From Mesorhizobium sp. 131-2-1 (GTDB lineage: Bacteria > Pseudomonadota > Alphaproteobacteria > Rhizobiales > Rhizobiaceae): a stretch of DNA of 64,000 nucleotides. The notes below the pieces were generated by a model, which was not told the origin of the DNA, did no database searches, and saw nothing but the letters and a program-made list of their open reading frames with translations. Location: contig NZ_AP023247.1 in assembly GCF_016756535.1 (NCBI RefSeq), positions 3,596,501-3,660,500 on the forward strand, read 5' to 3'. Position numbers and translations under genes: made by a program. Shown here piece by piece: positions 18,955 through 25,650 of this stretch. The stretch's first letter is position 1; each line of letters starts with the position of its first letter.

Positions 18955-19848
18955 ATGCGTGTTTTCGTCACCGGAGCCACGGGCTTTGTCGGCTCTGCCG
19001 TCGTCCAGGAACTTCTCGATTCAGGACACCAGGTGCTTGGCCTGGCGCGCTCGGAGGCGGGCGCCCGGTCGCTCGCCGCTAGCGGCGCCGAGGTGCATCG
19101 CGGCGACATCGAGGATCTAGACAGTCTGCGCAGCGGAGCAGGCAGAACGGATGGCGTGATCCATACCGCCTTCAACCACGATTTCTCAAAATTCGCCGAA
19201 AACTGCGCGGCGGACCGGCGCGCCATCGAGACGCTCGGCGCGGTGCTCGAAGGCTCCGACCGTCCGCTGCTCGTCACCTCCGGACTGGTGCTGCATGTGT
19301 CGGGCAGCATGGCGACGGAGGGTGATATGCCCGTTGCCGCCACCGCCCAATATCCGCGCGCTTCGGAAGCGACGGCAGCCGCGCTGGCGGAGCGTGGCGT
19401 CCATGCTTCCGTGGTGCGTCTTCCGCCGTCCGTCCATGGCGACGGCGATCACGGCTTCGTTCCGCTGCTGATCGGCGTCGCCCGCGAGAAGGGTGTCTCG
19501 GCCTATGTCGGCGATGGGCTCAATCGCTGGCCGGCGGTGCATCGGCTCGATGCCGCGAGCCTCTTCCGGCTGGCGCTCGAGCAAGGGGCGAGGGGAGCCC
19601 GCTACCACGCAGTCGCCGACCAGGGCGTGCCGACGCAGGAGATCGCCGAAGTCATCGGCCGGCGCCTCGGCGTTCCTGTCGTCGCCAAGACCCGCGCAGA
19701 GGCGGCCGGCCATTTCGGCTTTATCGGCGACTTCTTCGGCTTGGACTGCCCGGCCTCGAGCGAGCAGACCAGGGATTTGCTGGGATGGCAGCCAAAGCAG
19801 CCCGGGCTCATCCCGGATCTCGATCGGCCGCGCTATTTCGAAAGCTGA
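18955..19848 (+). CDS. SDR family NAD(P)-dependent oxidoreductase/epimerase
   Basis: 297 residues from ATG 18955, chosen because the Rossmann motif TGATGFVG then lies at residues 6-13 and AAGGAAG is correctly spaced; an adjacent ATG is at 18952 and a longer frame opens at 18898. It is an atypical/extended SDR close to nucleoside-diphosphate-sugar epimerases, but the usual YxxxK is replaced by [16 protein letters not shown], so catalysis may be NmrA-like or altered. It is divergent from the AraC regulator, which probably controls it. Confidence 0.85.
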   Translation: MRVFVTGATGFVGSAVVQELLDSGHQVLGLARSEAGARSLAASGAEVHRGDIEDLDSLRSGAGRTDGVIHTAFNHDFSKFAENCAADRRAIETLGAVLEGSDRPLLVTSGLVLHVSGSMATEGDMPVAATAQYPRASEATAAALAERGVHASVVRLPPSVHGDGDHGFVPLLIGVAREKGVSAYVGDGLNRWPAVHRLDAASLFRLALEQGARGARYHAVADQGVPTQEIAEVIGRRLGVPVVAKTRAEAAGHFGFIGDFFGLDCPASSEQTRDLLGWQPKQPGLIPDLDRPRYFES

Positions 19849-19903
19849 ACCGGCGGGCGCCGGCAGAGCTCAAGGGGAGAGGGCAGGCCGGCGCAATATT
19901 TCT

Positions 19904-19957
19904 CAAGGAACGATCCAGGCGGCTGACCGGACATGTCCGGCAGCCGCCAATTCCTTG
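19904..19957. repeat. Long interrupted palindrome (REP/RIME-like hairpin)
   Basis: Outer arms CAAGGAA (19904-19910) and TTCCTTG (19951-19957) enclose a nearly perfect inner inverted repeat of about 15 bp (19918-19948, centred on GGACATGTCC, one bulged A). There is no following T tract, so it is not a classical terminator. It lies 56 bp after the SDR stop and could be an mRNA-stabilising element or a dispersed rhizobial repeat. Confidence 0.6.
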
Positions 19958-20113
19958 CACGGAGGGTCCGCCGGCGGCCCGAGGTGACCGGTAGCCGAGC
20001 GGGTTGTCTTTGGGATATCATTCGACTTCGCGTAGCTGGCAGGCCAATAAAGCGCCGGCTAATATGAGGGGCGCCCGCCGCGAGGGTGATTCCAGATCGA
20101 GCAAAGCACGCGC

Positions 20114-20410
20114 ATGGAACCCGACGAACCCAGACGAGAGCGCCGCCTTCACCCGCGTGAGATTGTCCTGAAAGAGGCCACGATCGTCGCGGGTCCGGAC
20201 TACCCGGCGATTGGCTGTTCCATCCGCAACCAGCATGAAAGAGGGGCCGAACTGCGCGTTCCTGCCGACGCCTTCGTGCCGGAGCGTTTTCTCCTGCATG
20301 TGCCCGACGATGCGGCCACCTATCAAACAGTGGTGCGCTGGCGACGGAAGGAGCGGCTTGGCGTCCAGTTCTACGGCGTGCCCCAGTCTGCCAAGACGGC
20401 TGCGGACTAG
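20114..20410 (+). CDS. PilZ-like domain protein
   Basis: 98 residues forming a single small domain. RRERRLHPR at residues 7-15 resembles the RxxxR c-di-GMP-binding motif of PilZ proteins, and SIRNQHERGAELRV occupies the place of the D/NxSxxG motif but is degenerate. VVRWRRKERLGVQFYG is a typical last PilZ strand pair. If functional it would be a c-di-GMP effector; the altered second motif makes binding uncertain. Monocistronic. Confidence 0.68.
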   Translation: MEPDEPRRERRLHPREIVLKEATIVAGPDYPAIGCSIRNQHERGAELRVPADAFVPERFLLHVPDDAATYQTVVRWRRKERLGVQFYGVPQSAKTAAD

Positions 20411-20573
20411 CCTGTCCGGCTGTTTCGAGTTCCACATGACAGGCGGGGAGCGCCTGACGCTGTCGGCGAATGGGAAATCGTGCCGGAAGGGTATTTCAAA
20501 TGCATTGGCGCAGGTGACGACCGCCAATGTCGAGGCCTTTGTGGCACACCTTTGCGGCGCATACCTATAGCTG

Positions 20574-20608
20574 AAAAAGGGCCGACGTTCCCATAGTAGC
20601 GCCGACCC
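20574..20608 (-). terminator. Rho-independent terminator of the small-ORF cluster
   Basis: Reading the minus strand, GGGTCGGCG and CGTCGGCCC form a 9-bp stem with two G-U pairs and a 12-nt loop, followed by TTTTT. It lies about 40 bp after the last small ORF (ends 20647), the expected position for a terminator of that transcript. Confidence 0.75.
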
Positions 20609-20646
20609 TTAAGAACAATCGCGATGTTCTTAGCCAACTGGCTGCA

Positions 20647-20760
20647 TCAGGTGCCGACGCCCGTTGTGCCGTTGCAGGAACCGATCGGCGAGTTATCCAG
20701 CGTGGTGCAGAGACCAGTAAAACGACCCGTAACCCAGCCGCCGATCGCAAGGATCGCCAT
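20647..20760 (-). CDS. Small hypothetical membrane peptide (37 aa)
   Basis: The ATG at 20760 opens 37 codons: a hydrophobic start (MAILAIGGWVTG), then a Cys-, Gly- and Thr-rich tail with two cysteines (GLCTTLDNSPIGSCNG). The frame continues upstream without a better start codon, and no Shine-Dalgarno is visible, so the true start is uncertain. It is the last member of the small-ORF run and is followed by a terminator. No homologue recognised. Confidence 0.42.
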   Translation of the reverse strand: MAILAIGGWVTGRFTGLCTTLDNSPIGSCNGTTGVGT

Positions 20761-20875
20761 GATCGCAAGCGCAGGGTGCCTAACATAAGAGGCTGATAAT
20801 AAATCTATTCTTGGCGCACTTAACTATTTGTGGCGATCACCCAGCTGGATCTGGCTAATATATATCCGGCTATAA

Positions 20876-21076
20876 CTACCGATTGACGATGATGAATCGC
20901 GGGCAGCCCGTCACCGCATAAGACGGCGTCGTGAACGTCCCTGTTCCCGTGAAGTAGCGGCAGGCATACCCGTCCGCGACCTTCTCTTGATAAAGCAGAA
21001 CGCCGCTCGACGTCGCGAGCAGCGCGGCAATGGAAAGAAGGGCCAGTAGGCACAGGCCGGCGAGCACTAGCCGCAT
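20876..21076 (-). CDS. Small membrane-anchored protein (66 aa), hypothetical
   Basis: Starts at ATG 21076, 13 bp after the previous small gene, with GGTGG a few bases upstream. Residues 1-28 form one membrane anchor or uncleaved signal (MRLVLAGLCLLALLSIAALL); the remainder is an exported domain with two cysteines (DGYACRYFTGTGTFTTPSY and GCPRFI) that may form a disulfide. An in-frame ATG at 21106 would overlap the upstream gene. Unknown function. Confidence 0.6.
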   Translation of the reverse strand: MRLVLAGLCLLALLSIAALLATSSGVLLYQEKVADGYACRYFTGTGTFTTPSYAVTGCPRFIIVNR

Positions 21077-21089
21077 TTTCCACCGCTGC

Positions 21090-21233
21090 TCAGTTGAGCG
21101 AGACAAGCCCGTGGAAATTCTCTGCCTGCTCGAAAGTGCGAGTCAGCTGAGATGTATAGGCGCCCTTGTTTGCCAGACCGTCCCAGACGAAGAACGCAGC
21201 AATAGCGGCGACGATCAGGAGAATGGGTCGCAT
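21090..21233 (-). CDS. Small membrane protein (47 aa), hypothetical
   Basis: The ATG at 21233 opens 47 codons: one hydrophobic segment (PILLIVAAIAAFFVWDGL, residues 3-20), then a polar tail (TRTFEQAENFHGLVSLN). GAGAGGTGG just upstream provides a Shine-Dalgarno. It starts 16 bp after the preceding small gene and ends 13 bp before the next, so the three are probably one transcript. No homologue recognised. Confidence 0.6.
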   Translation of the reverse strand: MRPILLIVAAIAAFFVWDGLANKGAYTSQLTRTFEQAENFHGLVSLN

Positions 21234-21248
21234 CGACCACCTCTCGAT

Positions 21249-21404
21249 CTATGCCGGCTGAAGCTGTCCGACCGAGTGCGCGCGCATCCTCAACACAAGA
21301 AGGCGTATCGCGGCATATAGCCCGATCACGTTAAGGACGATCGCGGTGTTGATGAAGACTGATAAGACGCAGAATGCGCTGGGGACGTAACACACGGTTT
21401 CCAT
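21249..21404 (-). CDS. Small membrane protein (51 aa), hypothetical
   Basis: The ATG at 21404 is preceded by AAAGGGG at an ~8-nt spacing. The 51-residue product has a long hydrophobic stretch (about residues 6-38, with FCVLSVFINTAIVLNVIGLY) and an arginine-rich C-terminus, consistent with one or two membrane helices and the tail in the cytoplasm. It heads the tightly spaced trio 21404-20876. Function unknown. Confidence 0.6.
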   Translation of the reverse strand: METVCYVPSAFCVLSVFINTAIVLNVIGLYAAIRLLVLRMRAHSVGQLQPA

Positions 21405-21577
21405 GACCTAACCCCTTTACCACCGTTGGTCTAGTGGCCTCCTCCGCCCGCTCTCTAAGCATGCTCCTGCTTCAGTTGAAATACAAGAGATCGCTAATAT
21501 AGGCTTGTCATCGCTTGCCTCCGCCAGCCGGCCGCCCGCGCCTCAGCCTCAGAGCCACCGCTCGGGAGTCCAGAACC

Positions 21578-21736
21578 CTAGCCAGCTAGTGCCATACCGA
21601 TAGCTATGCCAAGGCCGATAGCGAGGCCCATCACGAGCTTGCCGGCAAATTCTATGGCGAAGTCGCGGATAGGGCTCCAGGCGTCCCTACGGGACTCCCT
21701 GATGGCGCTGGCGAGGTCGTCAAAAGCCGTGTCCAT
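21578..21736 (-). CDS. Small amphipathic/membrane protein (52 aa), hypothetical
   Basis: The ATG at 21736 opens a 52-codon ORF: a charged amphipathic N-terminal helix (TAFDDLASAIRESRRDAW) followed by a glycine- and alanine-rich membrane helix (KLVMGLAIGLGIAIGMALAG) at the very C-terminus. The layout resembles tail-anchored proteins or small inner-membrane peptides. It is 173 bp upstream of the next small ORF and may start the same transcript. No homologue recognised. Confidence 0.55.
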   Translation of the reverse strand: MDTAFDDLASAIRESRRDAWSPIRDFAIEFAGKLVMGLAIGLGIAIGMALAG

Positions 21737-21961
21737 AGAGCGATTCTAGATCGAAACCGGGCGGATGTGAATCCCAGCTTCATGGCGTTATCGCACCAGT
21801 GCCTAGCGACCACGATTTAGGCGCCAGCTCGCGCCAGACGCATCGGCGGTGGCCAGCCGAAACGTACGCTGGCGGGGCTCCTTGGCTCGACAATCGAAAA
21901 CGGAACGCAACTCAGAGCTAAAGCGTTGAAGAGGCGACGTTAAATCGAACTGGGGGCTTGG

Positions 21962-22168
21962 ATGAGCTCTCTTCGTGAAAGGCCTACCACCCTAGCGCTC
22001 CACATTACAGAAGCGGAACGCCATGCTCGCTTTGAAAAGAACGCCCGTCTGAGGGAGCTGCGGTCTCAAGCCTCTTTACTCGTGTTCGATCCTCATGCTG
22101 CGTTTCATGATGAGATCGATTGCACAGCCATCTTCGAGAAACTCCAAGGCCATCTTAGCAAATCCTGA
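21962..22168 (+). CDS. Hypothetical protein (68 aa)
   Basis: The ORF encodes a soluble, charged protein: a helical arginine- and glutamate-rich N-terminal half (TEAERHARFEKNARLRELRS) and a C-terminal segment FDPHAAFHDEIDCTAIFEKL. GGGGG lies about 6 nt before the ATG. It is transcribed opposite to the small membrane ORFs. I do not recognise a family; coding status rests on the start context and on the absence of a better ORF. Confidence 0.42.
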   Translation: MSSLRERPTTLALHITEAERHARFEKNARLRELRSQASLLVFDPHAAFHDEIDCTAIFEKLQGHLSKS

Positions 22169-22306
22169 AACAAAAGCCGGGGTAGACCGTTGGCGACACA
22201 GTGAGTGGAGCCGGGGCTCATCGGCCCCGTGAAGCACCTGCGGGGCGAGGATGACCTACGCCACGCTCCGCTGCAGGATTTCCGCGAAGAGAGCTCGGCT
22301 AAGCGC

Positions 22307-22759
22307 TCAGCACGTGACGAGATCGGTGTGGCCAAAACCCTTCGAATAGTCGAGCACCGAGATGACCGTAGGCATCACGCGAAATATGCGGACCTGGTCA
22401 GGAGTCGGCATCGGGCCCGGCAGCGAAACCTGCTCCGGATACTTCAGCGGCAGCATCCGCAGGACCTTTTCCGCTTCGGCCCGGTCTGCTACCGCCTGCG
22501 CGTGCGCCGCCATGGAAAGTCCGGTGATTTCCATCACCTGTGGCGTGTCGTGATCGATCGTCAAGGACACGCGGTCGTCTCGCGCCAGATTCACAGCCTT
22601 CTGGCTTTCCAGACCGCAGAGGAAGTAAAGGTTAAGGCCCTCGTTGACGTAGCCGACGGTCGTCGCCTGCGGCCAGCCGTCCGGCCTTAGCGTTGCGATC
22701 GTCATGACCCGATGCTTGTCCAACAACGTCACGATCTTGTTTCTGATCTCTTCGTTCAT
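22307..22759 (-). CDS. Pyridoxamine 5'-phosphate oxidase family protein (FMN-binding split barrel)
   Basis: From ATG 22759 (GGAG at a 7-nt spacing) the protein has 150 residues. MTIATLRPDGWPQATTVGYV at about 19-38 is the first strand pair of PNPOx-like flavin or F420-binding barrels, followed by FLCGLESQKAVNLARDDRVSLTID. Such proteins reduce or sequester cofactors and are frequent in anaerobiosis and dormancy regulons. An FNR/FixK box lies 61 bp upstream of the start. The longer in-frame start at 22828 would overlap that box. Confidence 0.85.
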   Translation of the reverse strand: MNEEIRNKIVTLLDKHRVMTIATLRPDGWPQATTVGYVNEGLNLYFLCGLESQKAVNLARDDRVSLTIDHDTPQVMEITGLSMAAHAQAVADRAEAEKVLRMLPLKYPEQVSLPGPMPTPDQVRIFRVMPTVISVLDYSKGFGHTDLVTC

Positions 22760-22819
22760 CCGTTGTCTCCAAAGTCCTTGCTGACCGTGACCATGGTAGG
22801 GGTCGTAGACCGCCTCGCA

Positions 22820-22833
22820 TTGACGCACATCAA
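22820..22833 (-). promoter_or_regulatory. FNR/FixK box upstream of the PNPOx-family gene
   Basis: TTGACGCACATCAA fits TTGAY-N4-RTCAA exactly. It ends 61 bp before the start codon at 22759, a distance consistent with a -40 activator site plus a short leader. Confidence 0.8.
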
Positions 22834-22992
22834 CGCAAAACCGGGCAAACGCGCATCGTCAGCATTGCTGGCGGAATGAAACGCAAATTATCTAGCCCCC
22901 CCTCTGCGATACGAGAGGTCGAGTGCCAGCGTTCGCGGCGTCCGGTGGGCTTCCCGAGCGAGCCTATTCCTCGGCCCCACCGACGGTTGCAT

Positions 22993-23006
22993 TTGCGGTG
23001 AATCAA
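22993..23006 (+). promoter_or_regulatory. FNR/FixK-type box upstream of the usp-xfp-ackA gene run
   Basis: TTGCGGTGAATCAA is the reverse orientation of TTGAT-N4-CGCAA, a variant seen four more times in this region. It lies 81 bp before the USP start. The whole interval 22760-23086 (327 bp) contains this box, the divergent box at 22820 and no convincing gene. Confidence 0.7.
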
Positions 23007-23086
23007 AGCGCACGCCGTCCACTGCCTCCATAGATGTCGCAAAGCGCCGGCATCCAGTGGCCCGACCCCGCGCAAAGGAGGCGAAT

Positions 23087-23926
23087 ATGATGAAGCCGAT
23101 AGTATCCCTGTCTCTGGCGACATATCCGGAGGCGAACACGCCAAAGATCGCGTCCAATGCAGTCGCGGTCGCCAGGCACATCGGAGCGACGCTGCACGCG
23201 GTCGCCATCAACGTCGACATTCCCGACGTTTCAAACGCTCTGTCGAGCTTCCTGCTCGATCTTCCCAACAAGATCCGGGAGGCCGAAGCGACCAGTCGCA
23301 AGTTCGGCAAGAACTTGCTGGAAACAGTTGCAAAAGAAGCATTGCAGGGCGGGGTGAGCTTGACGACGCAGGAGCTGACCGCGCCACCGGCCCTTATTGG
23401 GGATACAGCGGCGGCGCAGTGCCGCTATTTCGATATCTGCCTGGTCGGATGGGCGTCTGACAACCATACGGCGCGAATGACGGCCGAGGCAATCGTATTC
23501 GGTTCTGGTCGACCGACCCTGCTGCTTCCTGACACCACGGAAATCGGTGCCCTTGACCATGTCGTCATCGCTTGGGATGGCAGTCGCGTGGCGGCGCGAG
23601 CCGTTGCCGATGCACAACCGTTTGTGGACCGCGCTTCGATGATCACGGTTGTGACCGTGACGGACGAAAAGCCGCTTCCGGGGCAAGACATCAGTGAACG
23701 CCTTGCGCAAGGCCTGAGGACGCGCGGTCTGGCGGCCGAAGCCGCATCAATTCAGCTGGGGCGTCGCCCGATCGCCACTGCTCTCCAGGAGCATGCCCTC
23801 GAAATCGGCGGCAAACTATTGGTGATGGGTGGATACGGTCATTCGCGCGTCAGAGACTTCGTGCTCGGTGGGGCGACCGAAGGCATTCTCTCGGATTTGC
23901 GCCTGCCCGTTCTCCTGTCGCACTAG
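23087..23926 (+). CDS. Universal stress protein (two tandem USP domains)
   Basis: 279 residues from ATG 23087 (AAGGAGG five nt upstream); ATG 23090 is an alternative. There are two UspA domains: about 1-145 (degenerate) and about 150-279. The second has VIAWDGSRVAARAVADAQ and the C-terminal ATP-binding loop GGYGHSRVRDFVLGGATEGIL, so it probably binds ATP. Tandem USPs under FNR-type control are typical of hypoxia survival regulons. It heads a plus-strand run through ackA, with only 3 bp to the next gene. Confidence 0.9.
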   Translation: MMKPIVSLSLATYPEANTPKIASNAVAVARHIGATLHAVAINVDIPDVSNALSSFLLDLPNKIREAEATSRKFGKNLLETVAKEALQGGVSLTTQELTAPPALIGDTAAAQCRYFDICLVGWASDNHTARMTAEAIVFGSGRPTLLLPDTTEIGALDHVVIAWDGSRVAARAVADAQPFVDRASMITVVTVTDEKPLPGQDISERLAQGLRTRGLAAEAASIQLGRRPIATALQEHALEIGGKLLVMGGYGHSRVRDFVLGGATEGILSDLRLPVLLSH

Positions 23927-23929
23927 GGC

Positions 23930-25576
23930 ATGAGTGCCATGAACGCCAATCGAGGCACTGATCCTGTTTTGCGCTTCCACGGGGCGGCCCACGGCGTTAC
24001 CGGTTCTTGCTACGAGATCGAAACGCCACGCGCGAGGATCCTCGTCGACTGCGGCCTGTTCCAGGGATCGAAGTCGGAGCGGGCCTTGAACTACGGCGCG
24101 TTCCCGTTCCCGCCGGAGGCGATTGACGCCGTCGTCCTGACGCATGCGCATATCGACCACAGCGGCCTTCTGCCAAAACTGGTCAAGCAGGGTTTTGCCG
24201 GGCCAATCCACACGACCCGAGCTACGATCGATCTTTGTTCGGTCATGTTGCCGGATGCGGCGCATATCCAGGAAATGGAGGTTGAGCAGCTGAACCGCCG
24301 CAATGCGCAGCGCGGGCGGCCGCCGGTCGAGCCGATCTACAGGCAGCAGGATGCAGTAGCGTGCATGACCCTGTTCCGGGCTCTGGAATACGGGGAATGG
24401 ACCTCCGTCGCCGAGGGCCTTCGGGCCCGCTTCTGGAACGCTGGCCATCTGCTCGGCTCCGCCTCGGTCGAACTCGAGATCGACGTGGAACATCAGAACA
24501 CACCGATGCGCATATTGTTTTCAGGCGATATCGGACCCGGCCACAAGCTGCTGCATGCCGATCCCGAAGGCCCGGCCGGTGTCGACTATCTCATCTGCGA
24601 ATCGACTTATGGCGACCGGGACCGTCCGGACGTTTCGCCTGAACAGCGGCGATCCATGCTCGGCGACGTGGTGCGTAGCGCTGCAGAGGCGAGCGGCCCG
24701 CTTATCGTTCCCTCCTTCGCCGTCGAGCGAACACAGGAATTGCTGGTAGACCTCTACCTGCTCATGAAAGCGGGAGAGGTGCCGACAGCTCCGATCTTCG
24801 TCGACTCGCCACTGGCGACACGCGCCAGCACGATCTTCGAAAGACATGCCGACGACATCGAACATGGCGACGTTCTGCGTCAGGCTCTCAGTTCAGCCCA
24901 ACTGCGCTTCACCGAAACCATCGAGCAAAGCAAGGCGATCAACCGCCTGACCGGCTTCTTCGTCGTGATCGCCGCCAGCGGCATGTGCGACGCTGGGCGT
25001 ATCCGCCATCATCTCAAGGCCAACCTCTGGCGCCGGAACGCCACCGTGATGATGGCGGGGTACCAGGCTCAGGGGTCGCTCGGCAGGATACTGCTCGACG
25101 GCGCGCAGCGTGTGCGCATCCAGGGCGAAGAGGTCGAGGTCAAGGCCCGTATCAGCCTGTTCGATCTCTACTCCGGCCATGCCGACGCAAGCGAACTCGT
25201 CGCCTGGGCCTTGGCTCGAACTCCGGTCAAGCAGACGGTGTTCCTGACGCATGGCGAAGAAGAAGGCTTGGTCGGCCTCAGCGGCCGGCTGGCAGGATCA
25301 ATGCCTTCGGACAGGATCATCATGCCGGAGCTGGATAACGCTTTCCAATTGACGTCCCACGGCTGTTTGCCGGTCGACGCCAACGAGCCGCGCCGCCTAA
25401 AGCCGGAAAAGATTGCCCGCCTCGATTGGCACAACGATCTTTCAAGGCTTCTCCTCGACGTCACCGAGGCCGTCAACACCGCGGCCGACGAACGGGGTCG
25501 CGCTGCAATCATAAGACGGATGCGCCGAGCGCTGGACGCGCCAGCAAATGGTGCTTTCGCACGTGACGAAAGCTGA
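23930..25576 (+). CDS. MBL-fold beta-CASP ribonuclease-like protein
   Basis: 548 residues. The metallo-beta-lactamase Zn motif is THAHIDH at 71-77, and later histidines and aspartates are present (AGHLLGSASVELE, FSGDIG), followed by a beta-CASP domain (VPSFAVERTQELL, FVDSPLA) and the RMMBL segment (SLFDLYSGHADASEL). This is the architecture of the archaeal CPSF/YSH1-like RNA nuclease family. Bacterial members are often found next to USPs and phosphoketolase. Probable role: RNA processing or decay during stress. It starts 3 bp after the USP stop and is clearly co-transcribed. Confidence 0.88.
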   Translation: MSAMNANRGTDPVLRFHGAAHGVTGSCYEIETPRARILVDCGLFQGSKSERALNYGAFPFPPEAIDAVVLTHAHIDHSGLLPKLVKQGFAGPIHTTRATIDLCSVMLPDAAHIQEMEVEQLNRRNAQRGRPPVEPIYRQQDAVACMTLFRALEYGEWTSVAEGLRARFWNAGHLLGSASVELEIDVEHQNTPMRILFSGDIGPGHKLLHADPEGPAGVDYLICESTYGDRDRPDVSPEQRRSMLGDVVRSAAEASGPLIVPSFAVERTQELLVDLYLLMKAGEVPTAPIFVDSPLATRASTIFERHADDIEHGDVLRQALSSAQLRFTETIEQSKAINRLTGFFVVIAASGMCDAGRIRHHLKANLWRRNATVMMAGYQAQGSLGRILLDGAQRVRIQGEEVEVKARISLFDLYSGHADASELVAWALARTPVKQTVFLTHGEEEGLVGLSGRLAGSMPSDRIIMPELDNAFQLTSHGCLPVDANEPRRLKPEKIARLDWHNDLSRLLLDVTEAVNTAADERGRAAIIRRMRRALDAPANGAFARDES

Positions 25577-25650
25577 TCGCGCATCTTTGAATTTCAATTC
25601 TCGCCATACAGGAAGTGCAAGACGGCACGCAGGGACTCCAAGAAGGCCAA

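Noticed and set aside
20018..20527. 169-codon minus-strand ORF across the PilZ-like gene
   Set aside because: No recognisable motif; the plus-strand PilZ-like frame explains the sequence better.
22215..22235. GGGGC/GCCCC hairpin after the PNPOx-family gene
   Set aside because: No T tract on either strand and a short stem; not supported as a terminator.
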